Positions 52,104 to 60,100 of a DNA stretch of 60,271 bases are shown here, piece by piece. Positions within the stretch are counted from its first letter, which is position 1. Each line of letters starts with the position of its first letter. The DNA comes from Bacilli bacterium (GTDB lineage Bacteria; Bacillota_I; Bacilli_A; RF39; UBA660). A program made the translations under genes and the position numbers. The notes below the pieces were generated by a model. The model was not told where the DNA came from. It was given only the letters and a program-made list of their open reading frames with translations, and ran no database searches. The DNA is taken from NCBI GenBank assembly GCA_022801735.1, contig JAAWSW010000001.1, positions 1 to 60,271 of the forward strand, read 5' to 3'.

Positions 52104-53255
52104 TTAGTAACGCTTAAGTCGCCCAGACAAAAGATTAGCCAAAGGGTCAAATTTATCATCGTTATATGCATTACATATCTTATCATTTTCCCTTAACGCT
52201 CCATTTATATATTCACTCATTATTACCCTCAAATCCGCTGGCGTTTTATCAGGATTATTAACAATAATCCTTATACACTCCCAAGCGCTTTCCAAATCAA
52301 GTTCCATAACTTTTTCTAAAACACCGACTATTTCATCTTTAAAGATTGGCGCTAACGCACGAGCTAAATCAATTAAATTATTAAATGATACAACATTTAT
52401 ATTATCATCAAAAGATGATGATTTTTTCTTTTGTTTAAGAAAATTTTCATTAGCCCTAAAAGCTAAATCCAATATTTCGACATAACAATTGGTATCCAAT
52501 ACATTCTTATCTGTTAACAAGTCTACAAGTGACTGATCCCCAAGGGGTATATTATAAACATAAGCATGAGGGGTAATAGCCTTATACGACTTATAAGCAG
52601 CCATCATAATAGAAATTCTGTCAGGCCTTTTTTGCACGTCTTCATTATAGTAGATTTCCTTCATTTGTTTTTTAAACATTGTTATCCCACCATAACGTAA
52701 TCTAAACGTTTTACATGCAACCGCCAAATAAAGTTTATCCGCCAATAAAAGACGATGTGTCCTCTTATTTACTTTGTATTTTACTGTAGTTGGACTTTTT
52801 ATTGCACTATCATTAACCTTTTTTTCGGCAAAATAATTCTGCGGATCACCATTATTAAGACCTACAACATCTTTTTTATCACCTTGATAAACAGTAATAA
52901 TACCTTTTCTTTGAGAAACTGCAACAGCAATACAATCTAATTGTTTTGCAACCCTTTCAGCAGTCCTATGCCTCATTCCAGTTTCAAAAGTTTGAATATT
53001 TTTAAGCGGTAATAACTGAACATTGGCCGCGATAATTGTATCCATACTAGAATTTAATATAATCGCACCGTCTAGTTTAGCAAGTTCAAATATCTTTTCA
53101 GGAGAGTAACTTTGATTAACATAGAACCCTCCATCCATAATTTCATTAAGGTTTTCTCCACCGCCAATTATAATAAGTGCTCCTAATTTGGCAGATACAA
53201 TATTCTTCAAAGCATCAATAAAACGTGGATTCCTTTCTAAAATATCATTATACAT
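52104..53255 (-). CDS. DisA-type diadenylate cyclase, C-terminal part unrecognised
   Basis: The 383-residue protein has a DisA-like diadenylate cyclase domain (about 1-150): IVSAKLGALIIIG, IMDGGFYVNQ, LAKLDGAIIL with the DGA motif (62-64), GMRHRTAERVAKQL with RHR (95-97) and SQRKGIITVYQGD. It makes cyclic di-AMP from two ATP. After that the sequence (residues 150-383) does not show the helix-hairpin-helix that DisA uses to scan DNA; it is mostly helical with PDRISIMMAAYKSYKAITP. It is about 20 residues longer than Bacillus DisA. The promoter at 53286-53313 is a good sigma-A promoter. Placement beside spoIIQ and spoIIID suggests a role in sporulation control. Confidence 0.9.
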   Translation of the reverse strand: MYNDILERNPRFIDALKNIVSAKLGALIIIGGGENLNEIMDGGFYVNQSYSPEKIFELAKLDGAIILNSSMDTIIAANVQLLPLKNIQTFETGMRHRTAERVAKQLDCIAVAVSQRKGIITVYQGDKKDVVGLNNGDPQNYFAEKKVNDSAIKSPTTVKYKVNKRTHRLLLADKLYLAVACKTFRLRYGGITMFKKQMKEIYYNEDVQKRPDRISIMMAAYKSYKAITPHAYVYNIPLGDQSLVDLLTDKNVLDTNCYVEILDLAFRANENFLKQKKKSSSFDDNINVVSFNNLIDLARALAPIFKDEIVGVLEKVMELDLESAWECIRIIVNNPDKTPADLRVIMSEYINGALRENDKICNAYNDDKFDPLANLLSGRLKRY

Positions 53256-53285
53256 AAAAACACCCCTCAATTAAAATATAAACAT

Positions 53286-53313
53286 ATTATACTTAAAAAA
53301 ACACACTTGTCAA
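53286..53313 (-). promoter_or_regulatory. Promoter of disA with overlapping inverted repeat
   Basis: Minus strand TTGACA-N16-TATAAT. The -35 box lies in an inverted repeat TTGTCAA-N10-TTGACAA (53307-53330), a possible operator. Confidence 0.75.
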
Positions 53314-53338
53314 ATTGAAAAAATTGACAACAAAAAAA

Positions 53339-53357
53339 GATATTTATCAAAAATATC
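53339..53357 (-). terminator. Terminator of the spoIIQ-like gene
   Basis: GATATTT / AAATATC hairpin followed by TTTTTTTG on the minus strand. Confidence 0.8.
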
Positions 53358-53360
53358 CTT

Positions 53361-54005
53361 TTATAATTCATTAATATTTTTATCATAATATTCTTCAGGA
53401 TTAACATAGGTACCATTAACTTTAATTTCAAATACAAAATGATTACCCAAATCCTTATTCATATTTGATACACCACTTTTACCAATGATATCCCCTTGTT
53501 TTACCTTATCATCTTTTTTTACCTTTACATCAGTTAAAGTTTGATAAATAGTAATCACTTTATCAGAACTTTGAATTTCAACAATAGTTCCTAAAAGTTT
53601 ATCCTCTTTAACACTAGTAACAGTTCCATCTAATGAACTAGCAACATCAAAAGCCCCTTTAGGTCCACCATATGCAACACCACTATTTTGAATATAAGTT
53701 TGTTCATAATTAATTATAGAGTTTTCTTGTTCTTTTTCACTGCCTTTATAATTATAAAAATTTTGAACAATCTTAATTGAATCATCTATATAAGGTCTCA
53801 TTATAACTGATTCAGTATTCACAACAGGAATATCATCACTACCAAACAACCTAGAAACATATTGCATATCATCATCAGTTGCCTTATCACTAGGCGCTAA
53901 ATTCTTATTTGAAAAATCAACATAATAAAGTGCTCCTAGCAATAATGCAAATAATCCAGTATACATTCCATAAAGAACTGGTTTTTTCAACTTAATTTTC
54001 TTCAT
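53361..54005 (-). CDS. spoIIQ: SpoIIQ-like LytM-domain membrane protein
   Basis: The 214-residue protein has an N-terminal membrane helix (PVLYGMYTGLFALLLGALYYV) and a LytM/M23-type extracellular domain (SGVAYGGPKGAFDVASSLDGTV; LGNHFVFEIKVNGTYVNPEEYY). The metal sites are degenerate: the first ligand position in the GVAYGG region has no His, and the HxH motif reads HFV. This matches the inactive Bacillus SpoIIQ that makes part of the forespore-mother-cell channel with SpoIIIAH. It lies beside spoIID and upstream of disA. Assignment rests on architecture and neighbours. Confidence 0.82.
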   Translation of the reverse strand: MKKIKLKKPVLYGMYTGLFALLLGALYYVDFSNKNLAPSDKATDDDMQYVSRLFGSDDIPVVNTESVIMRPYIDDSIKIVQNFYNYKGSEKEQENSIINYEQTYIQNSGVAYGGPKGAFDVASSLDGTVTSVKEDKLLGTIVEIQSSDKVITIYQTLTDVKVKKDDKVKQGDIIGKSGVSNMNKDLGNHFVFEIKVNGTYVNPEEYYDKNINEL

Positions 54006-54051
54006 AATTTCACCTCTATTATCATTTTGAACATAAAAGGATAAAATTATA

Positions 54052-54963
54052 CTATATTTTTTTAATTTCTGTTCCTTGATAATAATATTTTAAAATTTTA
54101 TCATAAGAATAACCTTCTTTAGCCATACCTAAAGCACCATATTGACTCATACCAACACCATGACCAAAACCTTTAGTTGTAATAATAACCTTATCATTAT
54201 TCTGAATAACATTAAAATAATTAGAACGAAGTTTTAATTTAGTTGCTACATCACGTCCATTAAACTCTACTCCATTTATCTTAATTTTTTTATTACGACC
54301 CGTACTAGTTTTTTCTAAAACTTCAAAACTAATTTTATCACTATATTTCAAACCTAATTTATTATAAAAATCAGCAAGTTCAAAACTAGCAGTATCCTCA
54401 TATGCTGGAGAATCCTCATCCCATGTACTAACCACACTTCTTAAATAAGGAACCTTAGAAGAAAACACTTCCTCACTATTTTCCGTTTTTCCTGTACTAG
54501 TAGAAAAAAACAAAGTTTCTGCAATCTCGCCATTATAACTTAAATATTCCCCCTTTGTTTCAGTAACTGCTGTTTTTAATTTGTTAATCTTAGACACATA
54601 TTCATCTTTCCACTTTTCTTTTAACTTTTCGTCAGATAAATATACCTGATTATCAACCGTATTTACAACATCATAATCCTTAGATTCATTTTTTTTCATT
54701 TGAATTAAAGCATAACTTCGTGCGGCTACTGCCTGAGCCTTTAACGCCTCAAGTTCAAAACTAGTAGGCATCTCCCCTGCTAAAACCCCTTTAACATATT
54801 CTTCAAAAGGAACCTCTACAATTTTATCTGCACTTACATCTTTTACCCTTATCACTTTATTAGAAACATAATGAAATTTAATTTCATCAGTTCTGACAAA
54901 TAAATTGACAATAAAAAAAGGAATAAATACTACTAATAAAGTAATCAAGAGTATTTTTTTCAT
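54052..54963 (-). CDS. spoIID: Stage II sporulation protein D (peptidoglycan transglycosylase)
   Basis: The 303-residue protein has a membrane anchor (KKILLITLLVVFIPFFIVNLF) and the SpoIID domain: VPFEEYVKGVLAGEMP with the catalytic Glu64, LEALKAQAVAARSYAL, NTVDNQVYLS, GEYLSYNGEIAETLFFSTSTGKTENS, VPYLRSVVSTWDEDSP and GFGHGVGMSQYGA. SpoIID cleaves glycan strands so that the mother-cell membrane can migrate round the forespore during engulfment, together with SpoIIP and SpoIIM. AAAGGAAG precedes the ATG. It lies 14 nt from the DUF1146 gene and 46 nt from spoIIQ. Confidence 0.95.
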   Translation of the reverse strand: MKKILLITLLVVFIPFFIVNLFVRTDEIKFHYVSNKVIRVKDVSADKIVEVPFEEYVKGVLAGEMPTSFELEALKAQAVAARSYALIQMKKNESKDYDVVNTVDNQVYLSDEKLKEKWKDEYVSKINKLKTAVTETKGEYLSYNGEIAETLFFSTSTGKTENSEEVFSSKVPYLRSVVSTWDEDSPAYEDTASFELADFYNKLGLKYSDKISFEVLEKTSTGRNKKIKINGVEFNGRDVATKLKLRSNYFNVIQNNDKVIITTKGFGHGVGMSQYGALGMAKEGYSYDKILKYYYQGTEIKKI

Positions 54964-54977
54964 AGCAAACTTCCTTT

Positions 54978-55175
54978 CTAAAAAATATTTGTATATGAGA
55001 AAAAGTCATATAAGAAATTTACTACTAAATATGATAAAGAAATACTTATCATTAAATATAATACTCGAGAAGCGTAATATTTATTCTTCTTAAATACATT
55101 AGTGATATTAATACTATCAAGCGCCCATATTGCCACAAAAGTAAAAATAATATATAAAATAGTTTTTAAAAGCAT
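54978..55175 (-). CDS. DUF1146 (YwzB-like) membrane protein
   Basis: The 65-residue product has two membrane helices (LLKTILYIIFTFVAIWAL and LYLMISISLSYLVVNFLYDF). Length, pattern and its position immediately upstream of spoIID match DUF1146/YwzB, which sits upstream of spoIID in Bacillus near the ATP-synthase and murAA genes. Its function is unknown. The 2-nt distance to the rpiB stop indicates a joint operon. Confidence 0.82.
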   Translation of the reverse strand: MLLKTILYIIFTFVAIWALDSINITNVFKKNKYYASRVLYLMISISLSYLVVNFLYDFFSYTNIF

Positions 55176-55177
55176 AA

Positions 55178-55951
55178 TTAACCTCTATTATTAAGCATAT
55201 CAATACGTTTTTGATGGCGTTCTAATCCAGTAAAAGAAGTATTTAAAAATGCATCAATAATATCCTTTGCCCTAAATAAATGCATATTACCTGCAATAGC
55301 AACTACGTTAGCATCATTATCTTGTCTAGAATATTTTATCTCTTTAGCATTATCTACCTTAGCACATCTAACACCTTTAACCTTATTACAAGCAATACTT
55401 ATGCCAATACCACTACCACAAATTGCAATTCCCTTTGAAACTTCATAGTTAGCAACTGCCTCACCAAGTCTAAAACCAAACTCAGGATAGTCAGTACTAA
55501 CAGTAGAATCTGTTCCATAGTCAACAACAGTATAACCTTTTTTATTTAAATAATTTGTCAGTTTTTGTTTCAACTTATATCCTCTATGATCAGAAGCAAT
55601 TCCAATCTTTTTATCAGTTGGTACTTCCATCTGAACAATAGTTTTTTCCTGAAAGTCATTTTGAACAATGTCCTTTAAACTAGTAACTGTATCCATCACT
55701 TCTACAGTATCTTCTTTTTCATCAATAAAACTATCTAAACTAGGTTCCCCAACCTCGTCAACTAAATCATCATCAGATACTCTAGCTCCTTGTGTCTCTT
55801 CTTCCATTACAATCTCATCTAACTCATCTAGCATTTGTTCATTTTCAAAACTTTCCACAATATTATTTTCTACTTCTACCTTTTGTTCTTCTTTTTTATT
55901 TATATTAATATCTTCAATATTAAAACTTTTTGTTTCTTCAAAATCCTTCAT
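55178..55951 (-). CDS. rpiB: Ribose-5-phosphate isomerase B with an acidic N-terminal extension
   Basis: The C-terminal 145 residues are RpiB: KIGIASDHRGYKLKQKL, VDYGTDSTVSTDYPEFG, ISKGIAICGSGIGISIACNK-type active-site loop (here VSKGIAICGSGIG) with its Cys, NDANVVAIAG and LERHQKRIDML. It interconverts ribose and ribulose 5-phosphate. In front of it lies a 110-residue acidic, disordered segment (EEQKVEVENNIVES; EDTVEVMDTVTSL) that normal RpiB does not have. The start at 55951 with GAGGAGG supports the long form; the internal Met before KIGIAS has no site. The enzyme is in the spoIID operon, which is unusual. Confidence 0.9.
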   Translation of the reverse strand: MKDFEETKSFNIEDININKKEEQKVEVENNIVESFENEQMLDELDEIVMEEETQGARVSDDDLVDEVGEPSLDSFIDEKEDTVEVMDTVTSLKDIVQNDFQEKTIVQMEVPTDKKIGIASDHRGYKLKQKLTNYLNKKGYTVVDYGTDSTVSTDYPEFGFRLGEAVANYEVSKGIAICGSGIGISIACNKVKGVRCAKVDNAKEIKYSRQDNDANVVAIAGNMHLFRAKDIIDAFLNTSFTGLERHQKRIDMLNNRG

Positions 55952-56000
55952 AAATCCTCCTCTTATTATTCTTTATAATTATATCATAACCCGAAAAAAA

Positions 56001-56020
56001 ATAACACCAAAAGGTGTTAT
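56001..56020 (-). terminator. Terminator of the rpsF-ssb-rpsR operon
   Basis: ATAACACC-TTTT-GGTGTTAT hairpin followed by seven T residues on the minus strand. Confidence 0.88.
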
Positions 56021-56023
56021 AAA

Positions 56024-56242
56024 TTATTTTACGAAAGGTAATAAAGCCATAAATCTTGCTTTTTTTACTTCATTAGCAATATGTCTTTGGTGTTTTGAAC
56101 AAGCACCAGTAATTCTTCTAGGTAAAATTTTACCTTTGTCAGCGCTTACATATTTTTTTACTATATCAGGATCTTTATAATCAACTGATTTACCAGCACA
56201 CATTTGACATATCTTTTTTCTTTTTCTATAAAAATCTGCCAT
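56024..56242 (-). CDS. rpsR: Ribosomal protein S18 (zinc-binding form)
   Basis: The 72-residue protein shows S18 features: KICQMCAGKSVDYKD, VKKYVSADKGKILPRRITGACSKHQR. The CxxC with the later Cys and His marks the zinc-binding variant. S18 binds the 30S platform with S6, and their genes are co-transcribed with ssb here as in most Firmicutes. GGAGG precedes the ATG. The S6-S18 pair also binds the operon leader (57035-57074). Confidence 0.97.
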   Translation of the reverse strand: MADFYRKRKKICQMCAGKSVDYKDPDIVKKYVSADKGKILPRRITGACSKHQRHIANEVKKARFMALLPFVK

Positions 56243-56254
56243 TGATATCCTCCT

Positions 56255-56722
56255 TTAATCTAAAAAATTATCATCGATAGATACATTATCACCAAAATCT
56301 GCAAAAGGATCATCTTCAATATTCACATTATTAACAGGCGCACTTGGTGCAGGCGCATCTTGATAGTCATAAGGAGTTGGAGCACTTGCTCTAGCCTCGT
56401 TTTGCTTTCTAGTATCCAAAAATTGAACATTATCAGCAACTACATCAGTGGTATATCTCTTACTACCATCTTGAGCAGTATAACTTCCTGTTTGAATTCT
56501 ACCATCAATAGATACTTGACTACCTTTATCTAAATAATTAGCAACATTTTCTGCTTGTTTTCTCCAAACAATAATATTGATAAAATCTGTTTCTCTTTCT
56601 CCTTGAGCATTACTAAAAGTTCTATTCACTGCTAAACTAAAACGTGCATATGGAACATTAGAACCTGTATATCTTAATTCTGGTTTTGCGGTTAATCTAC
56701 CAACTAAACAAACTCTATTCAT
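56255..56722 (-). CDS. ssb: Single-stranded DNA-binding protein
   Basis: The 155-residue SSB has the OB fold: MNRVCLVGRLTAKPELRYT, YARFSLAVNRTF, DFINIIVWRKQAENVANYL and GSQVSIDGRIQTGSY. A disordered linker leads to an acidic end (DDNFLD), a variant of the usual DDDIPF partner-binding tip. It protects single-stranded DNA and recruits replication and repair proteins. It is the middle gene of rpsF-ssb-rpsR with 14-nt and 12-nt gaps. Confidence 0.97.
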   Translation of the reverse strand: MNRVCLVGRLTAKPELRYTGSNVPYARFSLAVNRTFSNAQGERETDFINIIVWRKQAENVANYLDKGSQVSIDGRIQTGSYTAQDGSKRYTTDVVADNVQFLDTRKQNEARASAPTPYDYQDAPAPSAPVNNVNIEDDPFADFGDNVSIDDNFLD

Positions 56723-56736
56723 AAATAGTACCTCTC

Positions 56737-57027
56737 TTATTTTTCTTCTTTAGTAATTAAGTGACGAATAATATCTTTACTAATTAAAGATAAACGATCA
56801 AATTCATTGATTGCTTTATCATCATTAGTTTCGATATTATAAACATAGTAAAATCCGCTTTTAAAATCATTGATTTCGTAAGCAAGTTCTCTTTGTCCCA
56901 TGTCTTTTTCATTAATTATTTTCGCACCATTATCAGTTAAGATTTTACCAAAGTCTTTAATAACTTTTTTAACTTCATCTTCTCCTAATGTTGGTCTAAC
57001 GATAAACATGATTTCATAGTTTCTCAT
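56737..57027 (-). CDS. rpsF: Ribosomal protein S6
   Basis: The 96-residue protein matches S6: MRNYEIMFIVRPTLGEDEV, KGQRELAYEI-type strand (here MGQRELAYEINDFKSGFYYVY) and the C-terminal DRLSLISKDIIRHLI. S6 binds S18 on the 30S platform. It heads rpsF-ssb-rpsR. AAGGAGG lies 7 nt before the ATG and can be hidden by pairing with the leader. Confidence 0.97.
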   Translation of the reverse strand: MRNYEIMFIVRPTLGEDEVKKVIKDFGKILTDNGAKIINEKDMGQRELAYEINDFKSGFYYVYNIETNDDKAINEFDRLSLISKDIIRHLITKEEK

Positions 57028-57034
57028 TTTTACA

Positions 57035-57074
57035 CCTCCTTATGGTCTGTATGGCTTCCAAAGAAGCAAGGAGT
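57035..57074 (-). promoter_or_regulatory. rpsF leader hairpin, probable S6:S18 binding element
   Basis: In the mRNA, ACTCCTT (57068-57074) pairs with the ribosome site AAGGAGG (57035-57041), and GCTTC pairs with GAAGC inside it (57054-57067), leaving an ACAGACCAU bulge. Firmicutes S6:S18 leader motifs have the same outer pairing and an ACC/CCG bulge. This would let surplus S6-S18 repress translation. Confidence 0.6.
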
Positions 57075-57093
57075 AATTAAATACTCGCATTTA

Positions 57094-57122
57094 ATTATAA
57101 CAGATTTTTCCACGTTTGTAAA
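57094..57122 (-). promoter_or_regulatory. Promoter of the rpsF operon
   Basis: Minus strand TTTACA-N17-TATAAT; the start near 57088 gives a 61-nt leader. Confidence 0.85.
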
Positions 57123-57171
57123 TAAAATCCATTATTAATAATATATTAACAACATATTATGTTTATTCAAA

Positions 57172-57197
57172 AAAGAAATAGCAAATACTATCTCTTT
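57172..57197 (-). terminator. Terminator of the mosaic surface protein gene
   Basis: AAAGAGATAG / CTATTTCTTT hairpin with one mismatched pair, followed by TTTTGAATA on the minus strand. Confidence 0.7.
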
Positions 57198-60100
57198 ATT
57201 TAAAACTATGAATACGATTTCCTATAGGAGTCTCTACTGTTTTTGATAATGATACACTTCTGTTATAATCACCATCACTACCAGCCACTGAAGTAATGTT
57301 ATTGTTATAGAAACGAATAAAATCCGTATTATAAGAAAAATAATGCCAAATTACAATTTCCTCTAAATCATATACTTTACCTAAATCAACTATTAAACAT
57401 TGATTACCACTATCCCCCATATATGCAAAGCCACTATTACCACCATGATTATCCATCTGACCATCAACAGCGTTTGAAAAGGCATAAGTAGTATTATTAT
57501 ACGCGTCTGCAGGAACACCATTCTTTAAACCAGAAACATTTTTTCCCTTAGCAACATTAACACCTTTATTGATGGCCTGTATTTCCACCCAATGATTACC
57601 TACATTTTCACCATTACCATTAATACAATCTTTTATATATCTAACACCTTTTATTTTTGAACTATCTTCACTACTAGGATATTTTAAATATGTTATTTTA
57701 ACCTTACCATTTCCATTATTAACACCTGTTTTCATCTCGGTGTTAATAAAATATTTTCCAGAATAATGTTTGGTTTGATTCGTGTGAATACCAGAAGAAG
57801 CAGATGTTATTGAATTAGATCCAGCATATCCAGATATATATGATGACCCACTTCCTGCATAAAATACTCCACTATTTAACCCTGATGCTCCAGAACCACC
57901 ATAATAACCAGAACTACCACTAGCACCACCGTAAGTAATAGCACTATATACACTAGCGCCTCCATTACCAGCAAATCCAAATCCACCTGCAGTACCATTA
58001 GAAGTAGCCGAAGAAAATTTAGTAGGTGCAATTCCACCACTAGTTTGCTTAGCCTGTTTTCCTACATAATCATAATATTCATAAGTTAGAACTGCCTCTC
58101 TACCTATTAAATCTCCACCTTCGCTACCAAAAGTTCCACCTGCTGCCACCATTATTCTACTTCTCAGTGAAGTAACATTATCCCAATTTCCACTAACTAA
58201 TCTAACATCAGTTGCTCCGCCACCAGTTGGACCACACGCACCATTGGCATTCTTATCATTAATAGCCCCATTATTAAAACCGGCTATAGAACTGCAAACA
58301 TTACTGGCATTACCTTGTTGACCAACATAAACATAAAGTTTATCACCTTTAGTCAAATAAATTTCACCTTTAGTATATGCACCACCTTTAGAATTTGTAT
58401 CACTATATATTTTCCCACCTGAAGCACCCCAAAGTTCTATCTTATAATATCCGTCCTTTTCAGCAATATATTCTTGGACACCACCAGTATATTCAAGTTC
58501 ATTTCCTTCAAATATAACTGCATAACTACTAGACACTTCATTTGTTCCATCAAATACCTTTGCGACTAAACTTCCTGAATCCGAGTATATTACATCTTTA
58601 GATTTTTCTGTAACCTCTACCCATTCATCTTCATCTTTTTGATATGAACACGTTAACGTATCACCACAACCTTCTGGATATGTTATTGTCACTTTTTTAT
58701 CTGTTTCTGCCTCATTTTCTACAAATGTGGGGACAGATAATCCATTTGTTGTTACCTTCAATTCATTTGATGTAGTTACTTTTCCAACTTTACTTGTTAC
58801 TCTTACCTTTATAGAATATTCAGTATTTTTAGTAAGACCTGTAAACTTATGAAAATTATCATCAATTATCCATTCCCCACCATTTATGGAATATTCATAC
58901 TTAGATATTCCACTTTCACTAGAAGCATCCGCAACTACTGTTATTGAATTAGTTGTACTTGAACTAGATAAATTGATTGTCGCTGGATTTTCTGCATCTA
59001 TCATACAATTATTCGACTGAGTTACTGATGATATTTTACTATCCAACCACGTAGAAATTACACTAGCGTTCGCTATTGTCCATTTTGATCCAACATATAC
59101 TTTTTCTAGATTTTTAGTTCCCCTAAACATATGATTCATATTTGTAACTTTACTTGTATCAAATGAACATAAATTAATCTTTCTAAGTTCGCTATCTCCG
59201 CCTTCATTGTTATAAAACATACTATCCATATTTTCTACATTACTTGTATTCCATGTTCCAAGGTTTATCTCCTTTAATTTGGGACAATGTTGAAATAATG
59301 CATTCATTGTTGTTACATTTTTAGTATTAAAGTGCCTTATATCAATTGATTCTAATGAATAACATCTATCAAACATATAGGCCATATTTTCTAAACTATC
59401 CGTTTTCCAATTAGATAAATTTATTGTCTTTAAATAAGTATTTTGATCAAACATTGAATTAGTTGATGTAACTTTTGAAACATCAAAATTTGATACGTCA
59501 AGTGTAGTATAACTACCATTTCTAAACATTGCGCCCATATTAGTCACTTTACTTGTATCAAAATTTTCTAATCCCTTTATTTCACTTAAAGCACCCTTAT
59601 TAAAATAATTATCGAACATAAATTGCATATTAGTTACACTGCTTGTATCATAATTAGTTCCAAAGTCTATAGTTTTAAGGTTATAAAATTTAAAGAATAG
59701 ATAACTAGAATTTTCATTAGCAATTACGCCGCCATTACCACCTATATATAAATCATATTTACTATTATCACTAGCATTAATCATCAGCCATGCCATTACG
59801 CTTTTATCTTTTGCTTCTGATACATCCCAACTAACAACTGCATTTTCTGGTACATTTTTATTATCTAAGAAAGTCGCACTTACTATCTTTTCTCTATATT
59901 CATCACTATGAAATTCTGTATGAATAACCCTCGGAAAAGCATTCTCTGAAAGTGTTTCATCACACCAACTTTTTATAATTGGTCTTCCTTCGAATATCGC
60001 ATATAAAGTTATATCTTCACTCGGCATTTGTAATTCTGTTAATCCATCTTTAGCATCTTTATTAGTGTTCCATCCTATAAATTCATATCCTTCTTTACTT

